From Neoarius graeffei (Eukaryota > Chordata > Actinopteri > Siluriformes > Ariidae): a stretch of DNA of 64,000 nt. Below, one piece after another: positions 1 through 10,141 of this stretch (position 1 is its first letter; each line of letters begins with the position of its first letter). The position numbers were made by a program, and so were the translations under genes. The notes below the pieces were generated by a model. The model worked only from the letters and a program-made list of their open reading frames with translations, made no database searches and was not told where the DNA came from. The stretch lies in NCBI RefSeq assembly GCF_027579695.1, contig NC_083571.1, positions 31,906,943 through 31,970,942 on the forward strand, given 5' to 3'.

Positions 1-167
1 TTTTTCCTCAATAAATAAATGACCAAATATAATATTTTTGTCTCATTTGTTTAACTGGGTTCTCTTTATCTACTTTTAGGACTTGTGTGAAAATCTGACG
101 TTTTAGGTCATATTTATGCAGAAATACAAAACTTCTAAAGGGTTCACAAACTTTCAAGCACCACTGT
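1..167 (+). mobile_element. Right terminal inverted repeat of a Tc1-like element (truncated by window edge)
   Basis: This stretch matches the right end of the complete Tc1-like element at 45117-46726 almost base for base, finishing with the same terminal CACNRCTG motif. Only the last ~167 bases of the element are inside the window. No coding sequence remains in it. Confidence 0.9.
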
Positions 168-1139
168 CGCTTTACTCTCACTGGTTCCTGACTTTTCCGA
201 CGCCCTGTAGTTCAGGCTCTGGTGGTGGTGGTGTGATGGTGTGGGGAATGCTTTCTCGGCACACGTCAGATCAATCACGTCCCGTCTGAACGCTTATCTA
301 TCGGAGTGTAGCTCCTTGGTCACGTGCATCCTATTATGGCCACAATTTGCTCATCATAAAGCAAACCTCATGACTGTAGCTTCAAGACAGGCGTGACAGA
401 TGACTCCAGCCTCAAAGCGTTAACACTACGTGTGCACGGGATGACAGGATGATGAGAGGATACAAGGGAAGGTGGAACAATATGAAAGCTGGAGAGACGG
501 ACAGAGAGGACGCGACGCAGTCTCCGGGGAACGGGGTGGGGGGGAGACGGGATTATTAAAGCTGCTGAGGATGAGGAGCTATGAACAGAGACTCTGACGC
601 TCTCGCCATCCACCCAGCCTCAGGGCATTTACGCACAACTAGGCCACACAAACATACACAGCTTTAGGGCATTACACAAAGCAGCCAGGATTTACACACA
701 CAGTTTTACAGGAAGACATATTTAAATTTACACTAACTGAAAAACAAGATGCTGCTTTCACAAAACAAAAACCAGCCTCGCTCTCTGCCTACGCACTCGT
801 GTACTGATATTGTGGTATTGAATATCGTGATGTATCATACACCTGCTCATCAGCACGACACACCCACACAACAACTGGACCTGAACTTACCCCCACACAC
901 AAGGACGATTATACACTCGGGGCATTTACATACACACACACACACACACACACACAGCCTTGAGGCATTTGCACACAACCGGCCCCTCCATCCACACCCA
1001 CACCCAGCACAGCCTTGGGGCATTTAAACACAACAAGTCCTAGATTTAGCCAGACAAATTCACTGCTCTGAAGTGACTATTGCAACCCTGAACGTTCATC
1101 ATCCCCCCCCCCCCCCCCCCCAAAGTGATTTATTCCCCT
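168..1139. other. Non-coding stretch with simple repeats
   Basis: I see no gene here. It holds a (CA)n tract at about 931-956 and a run of 19 C at 1103-1121. The longer open frames run through these low-complexity tracts and show no recognisable domain. Confidence 0.6.
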
Positions 1140-1379
1140 TATGGAGCACTTGCATGTGACGTCACAGCCGATCCAGATTGTGACAGACGCCATCTTGTCA
1201 GTCAAACGCCATATTCCGCCTTCTACTTCTGCTTTTACTTCTACCTTTTCTTCTGGAAAACCCTACTATATACAATTCTACTACAACGGCTGCAGCTACA
1301 AGCTCTCCCTACCTGTGCACGTTTTTTATGTGTATTTTTGCGTGTTGTTCGTCTGTACCGGACTTCAATATCCACTACA

Positions 1380-1700
1380 ACCGTATGGACTCACTGGACA
1401 TGGGTTTCCAGCAGAAAATGACAGTTTGTAGCGATTTCCATCGCATGCACAACATTCCGGACAAGATAGCGAGACCAGCGGGGTCTCCGTGGATTGTTAT
1501 CGGAAGCAAAGCGAAGGAGGCGGCGCCGGGAGCAGAAGCAAAAGCGAGGCTGCAGAGCGGCCTGTTGACTAAGCTCAGAAAACAGCCACTCAAACCTCCA
1601 CTGCTAAGCCTCTACCTCTCCAACGCCAGATCCATGTAAACAAGATGGACGATTTGGAATTACAGCTGGAATTACCTTATTCTATTCTATAATCGGCTGG
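1380..1700 (+). pseudogene. LINE ORF2 5' fragment (start of endonuclease domain)
   Basis: The plus-strand frame from 1328 ends with a run of the type SLYLSNARSM and, after a stop at 1636-1638, NKMDDLELQLE. This is the characteristic start of the endonuclease domain of fish L2/Rex1-type LINE ORF2 proteins. A Lys/Ala/Glu-rich stretch typical of the region before the endonuclease precedes it. It ends abruptly near 1700 and carries at least one stop, so it is a dead fragment inside the surrounding element. Confidence 0.5.
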
Positions 1701-1757
1701 TCAGTGCTATACTCAATACTTAAGTGACTTACCCATCCAATGAGGATTCTTGTTTAC

Positions 1758-2041
1758 AAGATGCCACATCTGAGTCGCTGACAAATCCTGAATTTCTGTA
1801 AAGATAACTGTCCAGAGATTTATAGGCACGCAGTGCTTCACCACTGAACAGCGAGGGAAAGTTAATGAGGTAATTATACACGTCCGGGTATTCCGCTGGC
1901 AGTTCAAAATCCGGTCGTGAAAACTCCGTCCGGTAAGCCATAAGGGTCACTAATCTGTAGATCGTTTATTTTAGACATATATCTAGTTATCTGTTCATTA
2001 GAAAAATGAGCCGTGTAATCCGTCGGTTGAAATTGATCCAT
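1758..2041 (-). pseudogene. ISL2EU-like second-gene exon with Y-P-D-V-Y-N-Y-L motif
   Basis: An ATG at 2041 (minus strand) opens a frame leading to DPY. A one-base shift then continues as RPDFELPAEYPDVYNYL followed by RAYKSLDSYLY. The P-x3-Y-x-D-hydrophobic-x2-YL core recurs in the exons at 43626 and 50803. I remember this type of domain from fish proteins that also carry a YqaJ-like nuclease. The frame shift near 1920 and the loss of downstream sequence make it non-functional. Confidence 0.5.
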
Positions 2042-2133
2042 TCTGTACACGAGTGCAGCAGTATTTAGCGGTGTTTTTGACCGACAAGATGGCGGTTGTG
2101 TACTTTCCAGTCACGTGACTGCAAGATCTCTAT

Positions 2134-3148
2134 ACCACAGCAATTTGCTGCTTATTTCTGGAAAACAAAGTCCATTACTGAACATTTTCTCCAGCTCACC
2201 TAAAAACCTCGCACACTATTCACTTGTAATCTCCGTGTTATCTGGATAATTTCCTGCAATGGCAGGCTTCTAAATTCCATATGAGAGGAAGTTACGATGA
2301 AACAAAAACGACCAACGTTAGTTGCACTGGCAGATGAAAATAAACGCCGGTGGTTTTCTGCGCCGGCTACTTGAGCCCAGGGTAAGTAAGTAAATAAATA
2401 AATAAAACCCTTGCTTTTCAATGTTCAAGCGATTTAGATCATCTCCACTGCCCACAATTTGCTGCAAATCCAATTATTTCACCATGAAATTGTCTTTGAT
2501 TCGGGTCTAACATTACGGGAAGCGACGTCATATTATTTGATCGATTCTCGTGCTCTGATTGGCTGAGCCAGTTCATATGACCACGCCGTCACGTATGTAG
2601 TTATGTTCCAGAGCCAGGCAGCGTACTACAGAGGGTACCCGAGAAAGCCAAGCACACATGCATCTGGAGGGAAATTTCATACAGATTTTGCAAGTATTTT
2701 ACAGGGAAATGGGTAGTAATTTATAAGCAGAGAATGCACGTGAATTTCAAAATTTTCATGCCCCTAGATACACACTCAATATTCACATGTTAAGGTTAGC
2801 TTCTGTGGTTGGAACAGCCATCACCAATTTACCACAACGTGCTAATCAAGGCTACATGCACTATAAAATGGCAGAAAATAAAGCGTTTTCTTGAAATGAC
2901 TTGAGCTGACCGATTCCTTTTACAGAAATTCACTACCTGAAACCCCTGAGCTTCTCCCAACTGCTTTTCCATGCCAAGATTACACCAGAGGGCCCCAAAT
3001 TTGCCTCAATATTCCAAAATTTCCCAGGGCAGCATGCCCCCGGACCCCACTAGCAGCTCTTCACTCGGCCATCAGACACCTCTCGCTCAGTTTCTGGATC
3101 TCACCCTGCTTGTAGCTAGACACAGTAAAACGCTAACTAGTTCACTAA
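2134..3148. other. Intergenic stretch, no gene seen
   Basis: I see no recognisable coding domain or repeat family between the ISL2EU-like element and the MITE that follows. The sequence is of moderate complexity with scattered short open frames. Confidence 0.5.
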
Positions 3149-3806
3149 TGCCGCTTTTCCACTACCAACGCGGCTGAGTTGGGCTGAGCCGTGCCGTGCT
3201 GAGTTGGGCTGAGCGGGGCTGTTGGAGTTGCATTTCGACTACAACCGCGCTGAACCGTGCTGGCTGGAAGTGGGTGGACACATTGGGTGGAGTTAGCGAA
3301 AGTGGGTGGACGTCACGTGATGGCGTTAGGCGGCGCAAACAGTGACATCAGTGACCTTTTAAGCGGTAGTCTCACAACCCGGATAGTAAACAATAAACAT
3401 GGAGTCGTTAGTGTTGCTGGTCTTGGTGCTGTGGCTTGTTGTCACCGACAACAGATACTGGCAAGAGCGTATAGATGAGGCGAGGCGCATAAGGCTTCAG
3501 AAATTCTCGTAATTCGTAATTCTTCTTCTTCTGGGTTTACGGTGTTTATAGATCCCAGCGTGCTCGCAGGGCATGTGTGGGCATGTGAGGACACGCCTCC
3601 TCACCAATCAGTGCACAGGGGAGTGTCTGCTCACGCCCCTAGCCCCGCTCGGCTCGGTTTGGCTCGCTTCAGCCCCACTCCAAAACCGTGCGAGTTTTGG
3701 GGGCTGAGTCAGGCTGAAGCGAGCTGAGTCGTGCTGCTCTGAGGTAGTCGAAACGCGAGCCGTGTCGGGCTGAAGTGAGCTGAAAAAGGGTAGTGGAAAA
3801 GGGCCA
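3149..3806 (+). mobile_element. MITE, CTTTTCCACTACC family, copy A
   Basis: Terminal inverted repeats read TGCCGCTTTTCCACTACC on the left and TGGCCCTTTTCCACTACC on the right (reversed). It is the same ~660-bp unit as at 29023 and 41530 but in the opposite orientation. The two other copies have exact 3-bp duplications (TTA and TTG); here the flanks are TAA and TAT. A short conserved open frame starts near ATG 3399 with a Leu/Val-rich beginning and a later RYWQERIDEARRIR run. The 3-bp duplication suggests the PIF/Harbinger group. Confidence 0.75.
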
Positions 3807-4120
3807 TATAATAACGTGCGAAATCCCATTGTTTGCTACGTGCTAGCTTCGTCTCCGGATGCACGGCTACCTCTTTCCAAGTTTTTTTCTCCCTTTGTAA
3901 CGTATGTAGACGTTTAACAAGAAGTCACACAGGACAGGACACGATGAAAAGGAGGCAATTCTTCCTTTTCTGTGAAGGAAGTGAAGTTGAACTGGAAAAA
4001 CGTCTGACCACGTGTGCTACAAATAACTTAGAGCTACTGTCGCTGTTGTTTTGTGTTCCGTCATGAACATTGTTTTCTGGGCTGATAATTTTCACCCATT
4101 TCTCCATGGAAAAATTAGTG

Positions 4121-4125
<5 letters not shown>

Positions 4126-4181
<56 letters not shown>
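4126..4181. repeat. (CA)n microsatellite
   Basis: An uninterrupted CA repeat of about 27 units. The open frames called through it on both strands are artefacts of the repeat. Confidence 0.95.
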
Positions 4182-4663
4182 CTGTCCCACTATATTTAAC
4201 TAACCATTGCAGTGCTTTTCTTTCAGTATATATTCAACGTCCTTGGAGACAAACAAGGAAGTGCAAGGTCAGAGTGCAGGGTTGGGCCTCAAGTTCACTT
4301 CCTGTCAGTGCTGCGTCTTGAACTTTCTGACCTCCGGATAATTATATCCGCATAACCATCCGAGCCCTAAGGTCAAATCTCTTATCCATACTCTCGTCCT
4401 TACATCAAGACCAAGAGCTATCAATTATTTGTGTGTGAAGAGCTACAGTGTCGAGGCTATTTTGTTCTTTGCCCCCCAACCACCACCACCACCACCCGCC
4501 TGCCTGCCCACCCACCCACCCTCCCTCATTATTTTCTGCCCTTTTCTTTCTCTCCCTCCCTCCCGCCATCTCTCTCTCTGACAGCCAAACCCATTTTGAG
4601 GCTGCCTCTACATTCTGAAGCGAGGATAGCCTGTTCCTGCCTGTGTGGAAGCCCAGGAATGGA

Positions 4664-4710
<47 letters not shown>
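4664..4710. repeat. (AC)n microsatellite
   Basis: An uninterrupted AC repeat of about 23 units. The 303-codon plus-strand open frame at 4431-5342 runs through this tract and nearby Pro/Ser/Thr-rich low-complexity sequence and shows no domain, so I do not call it a gene. Confidence 0.95.
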
Positions 4711-4712
<2 letters not shown>

Positions 4713-6213
4713 GCTTCAGCGCTCTATGTTTCAGGACCTCCCACGAGCCAATCTTCTTGTCTGCTCTCGCTAACAGCACAGAATATGGCGCTTTCACTCC
4801 GACCAACACACACGCTATTTTTTCCTTTTTGCCTTAGTGTAACTGGGACGGACACAGCCACCAATTTAGCAAGTCCCCCCTCCCCAAGAGAACAGCAGAT
4901 GTATCAGCTGACTGAAGCGGAACCTTCAAGCCGACACACACACGCACACTTTTTCCACATTGTACAGCTTTTTTTTTTGCAAGACACCACTTCCTCCTCG
5001 CTCTCGCCCTTTTGCTTGTCCTGCTGCGTCCCCACAGCTGGAGCTGAGATCATTAACACACCTCGCCGCCAATCCACTCCACCCGTTTCTGCCACTAGAC
5101 CTCGTTTTTGTCTCCTTGCTCCGTCTCCTTTTCTCGGGGGGGGGGGCTGGTGCAATTTTCACCGATATAATAAACAGACTGCAAAATCTCGTTATTGTCG
5201 GGCCGACTGCGATAAAATTATTTGTCTGCAATTGGTTGGGATGGGCAGAGCTCATTTACATACTTTTAACATTAATAAATACTTAAAAGCTCTATGCATA
5301 TCGTCGGTTCTCAAAGTGGCATCCTGGGATATCACCACATGATTACAGGAAGCTGGTTATGGCTTGGGTGTAGGTGCAGTCCCTGAACGTACTGAGTTCT
5401 TGCATTATTAGAAAATTTAAGCTGCATTTTATGCTTAAGCGGAGACACTTAAAAATCACTGTATAGTGAAATCGCTGTGATAAATGACACAACAGGTCAT
5501 TTTCATTCACGATATTCACGACTGCTTGTTTGGCAGCACGGACAAACAGAAGAAGAGAAATCAGAGAAAGACGTTTTGTTGTACGGGTTACAAAACAAGT
5601 GAAAACATGAACACTTGAAAAATAAATAAAATAAAAAAAATCTTACAGCTGATAGCTATCCATCGTGACAGATCCATTAACGATTCCCGACACCATCACC
5701 AAACATTCCAAGACTATGAAGGGAGTCAGTGGATCCCCCGCCCCGCCCAGTTAAAACAACTCCTCTAGCAGGAAAGCAAGACATCCACTTCGACAAGTAG
5801 CGAGAAAGCAGAACTCTGAATGACTTATTTTTAACCTTCGAGCTATGAAGTGGAGGAGGGGGGGGGTTTAAAAAAAAAGTGCATCTTTTCTTAGCAATAA
5901 ACTAGTCGGCTAAGTGTGATGAGTGACGTATAAGGGTCGTTTTACAATCAGGGTACGCAAGCTAAAAATCCCATTTAACACTTATCATCTTCAATATCAA
6001 AAGGCTTGACTAAATAAACTTGGTTGTTTATTGTAGCCCTGTGATCGCTCTATTTCCCATGCAAAAAAAAATTTGGTGATAGCGTTATTTTTGGTGAATG
6101 TATGGCAATATATATGTCATATTTAGCAAAATTACTCGTGTCATTTAGAAAAAGTGCTTTTTTGACCACAGGGATGCACTTAAATCATTCTTTATACCAG
6201 TGTTTCTTAAAGG

Positions 6214-6907
6214 AACAGTCCACCGTACTTCCATAATGAAATATGCTCTTATCTGAATTGAGACGAGCTGCTCCGTACCTATCCGAGCTTTGCGTGACCT
6301 CCCAGTCAGTCAGACGCAGTGTCACTCCTGTTAGCAATGTAGCTAGGCTCAGCATGGCCAATGGTATTTTTTGGGGCTGTAGTTAGATGCGACCAAACTC
6401 TTCCGCGTTTTTCCTGTTTACATAGGTTTATATGACCAGTGATATGAAACAAGTTCAGTTACACAAATTGAAACGTAGCGATTTTCTATGCTATGGAAAG
6501 TCCGCACTATAATGACAGGCGTACTAACAGCGCATTGATATCTGAGCTCCGTGTCAATGCACTGCCGAAGCGCGCAGAAGGTATTAGTACGCCTGTCATT
6601 ATAGTGCGGACTTTCCATAGCATAGAAAATCGCTACGTTTCAATTTGTGTAACTGAACTTGTTTCATGTCACTGGTCATATAAACCTATGTAAACAGGAA
6701 AAACGCGGAAGAGTTTGGTCGCATCTAACTACAGCCCCAAAAAATACCATTGGCCATACTGAGCCTAGCTACGTTGCTAACAGGAGTGACAGCGCGTCTG
6801 ACTGCGTCTGACTGACTGGGAGGTCGCGCAAAGCTCAGAGAGGTACGGAGCAGCTCGTCTCAACTCAGATAAGAGCATATTTCATTATGGAAGTACGGTG
6901 GACTGTT
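6214..6907. mobile_element. Foldback (snap-back) MITE nested in the hAT end
   Basis: Two arms of about 315-324 bases (6214-6528 and 6584-6907) are near-perfect inverted copies around a ~55-base loop. The ends read AACAGTCCACCGTACTTCC in both directions. It splits the terminal repeat of the hAT element after its first ~15 bases. The mirrored open frames at 6418-6618 and 6493-6693 are the two arms read in opposite directions. Confidence 0.9.
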
Positions 6908-7171
6908 ATCTGGTGGGTCGCGACCCAAAAGTGGGTCGCGGAGAGGTCCTGGGTGGGTCGCGGAGCTGTGGTGTTAAAAAAAAAAAAAAAAAAAATGCTA
7001 TTTCATTGATTCACTAAAAAAAAAAAAAAAAAAAAAAAGTGCAACTTTTTTCTGCGACAATTTACAACTCTTATTTTGAGAGATGATTCCAGCTCCATGT
7101 CATCTGTTGCCATAGACGCAGAATGTTTATGCGACATAACGTGCGTGCTAGTCATTTGAGTGGTGAACAAC

Positions 7172-7300
7172 ATGTCGAAACGACGGTACGACCCCGAATA
7201 TTTGAAATATGGATTTAGTTGTGTTGAGGACAAAATGGTACAGAAACCCATCTGTGTGGTATGTGGCGAGACACTTGCACATGACAGCATGAAGCCGTCG
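7172..7300 (+). pseudogene. hAT transposase N-terminal (BED-like) fragment
   Basis: ATG at 7172 opens MSKRRYDPEYLKYGF followed by a C-V-V-C-G-E-T-L pair and DSMKPS. This pattern starts many Charlie-type hAT transposases and their domesticated relatives (ZBED/EPM2AIP1-like). The second half of the zinc finger and the catalytic region are missing. It is a relic of the autonomous parent. Confidence 0.7.
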
Positions 7301-7874
7301 TTTTGCCTATGTTTATTGATCAGACATACAGCATATAATGGCCATGCAGATGCAAACACAGGTATAATAATAATAATAATGTTATTATTACATATTATGG
7401 TTATATTTTGAGAATTACATTAAATTGACTTGAACGCTAAAAAAATTGGGTCGCGACCCAATGACCATGGAAAATTGTGGGTCCCAAGACTGTTCCAGTT
7501 AAGAACCACTGCTTTATACCATAAAACAAATATTTGGTTCCATATCATTGGAAACATAGTTAAGTTTTAATGTTGAATGCCAGTAAGTTTTCAGACTATT
7601 TTGATCAAATTAGTATGTAATTGTGTCAAAAAAAAAAAGTCCTCTCCGAGACAGCTAATTTTTCAATATAAAATAACATATCTAAAATGATTATTTTCAT
7701 CCTAAAATGTGGTCAAGATATTGGGACATAAATATTAGAGACAACTAACACAAAGCTTACAGCCTTATATTTAAAAGCACTATGGAAGTAGTGGATTCTG
7801 AATTGTCAAAAAAAAAAAAAAATGTCCTCTCCGAGAATCACTTCATTTGTTTCTCCCAGCCCTGCTTAAAGCTA

Positions 7875-9308
7875 CACTACCGTTCAAAAGTTTGGGGTCA
7901 CCCAGACAATTGTGTTTTTTCCATGAAAAGTCACACTTTTAAGCCGAATCCCATTTCACCCCTTGGACCAACCCCTTGGCCCTTCCCCTCCATTTTGCGC
8001 GTTCACGTGAAGGGGTAGGGGTATCCCAATCCCAGTTAACGCGGAGGGGTAGGGGAAGGGGTAGGGCTTCTGCACCCCTCCAAACGGAGATTTTCCTGGA
8101 GCTGACTCCGAACGAAGGGGTTTGAGTGATTTCCCACAATGCCATGCGGATTTCAGCGAGATTTCATGCGGATTTCAGAAAGATGGCGGTTCCCGCGGCG
8201 AAAGATTGTCATATGCACTTGTTCAGAGTGGGAATACACACTTTGGGTCACTGAGTGCAAGAAAACAGCTTTCCTACAGCAGGAGCGCCTTCAACCTGTT
8301 CCAAACACATTTTCAGCGCATAAAGCAAACTTTTAACAAGGAACAGTGATTTTGAGTGAAATGAGTGCATTCGAGCATATGTGACATGAAACAACTTTCT
8401 AAGCATGGATTTTCATGTTTTCGAGCTTTTAACACATTTTCATCATATTGGTCATTTTAACTGTCTGAAACGAGTTTTCAACATAGTACTGTGATATGCA
8501 CTTGTTCAGAGTGGGAAAACACACTCTCCGTTTAGCTGCAGACAACCGTAAAAAGAGGCCTATAGCCCAGGACACAGTGATCACAACAGCAGCAGACGGC
8601 ATTTCAGCAGAGATTTCTGGTTCTGCCTCTGGCTCTGACTGCAGCAGCTGGTCGCAGCCAATGACGCATTTGGTCGCGTTTTGCTAACGTAAACGCTGAC
8701 AGAGGTACGTGATGACGTATGCAATCGTTGAAGGGCTATCCCAATACGTAGGGGTTGAATTTCAAGCCCTATCCCTTGTAGCTCAGTTTCAAGGGGAAGG
8801 GCCAAGGGGAAGGGGTAGAAATTAGAATTGGGATTGGGCCTTATTTACCGCCATAAGTTGTAAAATGAATAGAAAATATAGTCAAGACATTTTTCTGGCC
8901 ATTTTGAGCATTTAATCGACCCCACAAAATAATGTGATGCTCCAGAAACTCAATCTGCTCAAAGGAAGGTCAGTTTTATAGCTTCTCTAAAGAGCTCAAC
9001 TGTTTTCAGCTGTGCTAACATGATTGTACAAGGGTTTTCTAATCATCCATTAGCCTTCTGAGGCAATGAGCAAACACATTGTACCATTAGAACACTGGAG
9101 TGAGAGTTGCTGGAAATGGGCCTCTATACACCTATGGAGATATTGCACCAAAAACCACACATTTGCAGCTAGAATAGTCATTTACCACATTAGCAATGGA
9201 TAGAGTGGATTTCTGATTAGTTTAAAGTGATCTTCATTGAAAAGAACAGTGCTTTTCTTTCAAAAATAAGGACATTTCAAAGTGACCCCAAACTTTTGAA
9301 CGGTAGTG
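7875..9308. mobile_element. Tc1/mariner-type MITE (CACTACCGTTCAAAAG ends)
   Basis: Inverted termini begin CACTACCGTTCAAAAGTTTG on both sides and lead into GGGGTCAC. TA sits at 7873-7874 and 9309-9310, the Tc1/mariner target duplication. Without the 899-bp insertion at 7942-8840 the element is about 530 bp and has no coding capacity. Confidence 0.9.
7942..8840. mobile_element. TTA-duplicating DNA element (PIF/Harbinger-like) nested in the MITE
   Basis: The left end AGCCGAATCCCATTTC pairs with the reversed right end GGCCCAATCCCAATTC. TTA flanks it at 7939-7941 and 8841-8843, a 3-bp target duplication. Further in, both ends contain CCCCTTGGCCCTTCCCC-like runs. No intact gene was seen. Confidence 0.75.
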
Positions 9309-9605
9309 TACACTTAATTTACTTAGGAAAAAAAAATCTAAATAGTTCATGAACATGCTAGAACATTAGGTGAATGTTATGGACTACTAACAATTTCTTA
9401 ACTGTTGGAATTTTATTTCTATCAGCTATTTTTTGACAAGGAGTCTTTGATAACATTTTTGCTACTTTTCTTTATCTTATAGCAGATTACACAAAACTAC
9501 CATACACGTGTCAAAAAATTACCTGAAATCTGTTCTTTAACTTGTCCTTCACTTAAAAACTGGTACAAGAACCAGTCTGAATCAATTTGAATTTTGGACC
9601 CGTTA

Positions 9606-10101
9606 CCCCTTTTCCACCAAATCAGTTCCAGTGCTGGTGCTGGTTCACAACTCGTTCAACTTGCGAGCCAGCTGAGAACCAGTTTGCTTTTCCATAGCTC
9701 GCGGTACTAAGGGAAGACATGTCATTACGTCGTTGTATACGTCAGTTACGTCGCTGCGTTTGCATAAACCTTGGCGCGAACATCGACGCAACAACAACAC
9801 GGAAGCAGCAGCAGCAGCAACAATCATAATAATGGATGACTTCGTGTTTGTACAGCTGCTGCTTCTTGTCGCTTAAAAATGGCGATCTTTCGCGGTCTTG
9901 CTATTGTTGTTGGTCTTAACAACTCCGCCCCCCCACTGACGTAAGCGGTTCTTTCCTCTGGCCCAGCAGAGAGTTGGTGCTAGCCTGGAACCGGTTTTTC
10001 TGGCCCCAGAGCCAGTTCTTTGTCAGTGGAAACAGAAAACCCGGTTCCAAACTAAGCACCGGCCCCGAACCAGCCCTGGAACTGCTTTGGTGAAAAAGGG
10101 G
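9606..10101. mobile_element. MITE with CCCCTTTTYCACCAAA ends
   Basis: The left end CCCCTTTTCCACCAAATCAG and the reversed right end CCCCTTTTTCACCAAAGCAG form terminal inverted repeats around ~500 bp rich in GAACCAG/CTGGTTC words. No target duplication is clear. A similar candidate is at 61201-61680. Confidence 0.65.
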
Positions 10102-10141
10102 CATGTGACACAAACTTTGTACCCTGATTGTAAAACAACCC

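Larger units (their letters stand above)
1143..2131 (-). mobile_element. Degraded ISL2EU-like DNA transposon (copy 1)
   Basis: The ends align as inverted repeats: the left end reads GGAGCACTTGCATGTGACG, and the right end, reversed, reads AGAGATCTTGCAGTCACG. Both continue inward to CGCCATCTTGTCRGTCAAA. Each end is flanked by AT (1141-1142 and 2132-2133), fitting a 2-bp target duplication. The right half encodes, on the minus strand, the exon described at 1758-2041. The left half holds a LINE fragment and no THAP domain that I can see. The outermost bases resemble those of the element at 50103-50963. Assignment to ISL2EU is an inference. Confidence 0.55.
6198..7511 (+). mobile_element. hAT (Charlie-type) transposon, internally deleted
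   Basis: The element starts CAGTGTTTCTTAA and ends (reversed) CAGTGGTTCTTAACTGG. It is bordered by a perfect 8-bp duplication CTTTATAC at 6190-6197 and 7512-7519, diagnostic of hAT insertion. GTGGGTCGCGACCCA-type palindromes occur near both ends. A foldback element occupies 6214-6907. The only coding trace is the short zinc-finger fragment at 7172-7300. Confidence 0.9.
5934..10141. mobile_element. Outer DNA element hosting three younger elements
   Basis: The left end reads GGGTCGTTTTACAATCAGGG and the right end, reversed, reads GGGTTGTTTTACAATCAGGG, so the two ends are a near-perfect terminal inverted pair 4.2 kb apart. Inside lie three complete insertions (6198-7511, 7875-9308, 9606-10101). 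The remaining original sequence (5960-6197, 7520-7872, 9311-9605) is AT-rich and includes two copies of an A-run followed by GTCCTCTCCGAGA (near 7640 and 7825). No transposase frame survives. Superfamily not assigned. Confidence 0.7.

Noticed and set aside
4431..5342. 303-codon plus-strand open frame
   Set aside because: It crosses an (AC)n microsatellite and low-complexity Pro/Ser/Thr-rich sequence, shows no domain, and has no splice or conservation evidence.
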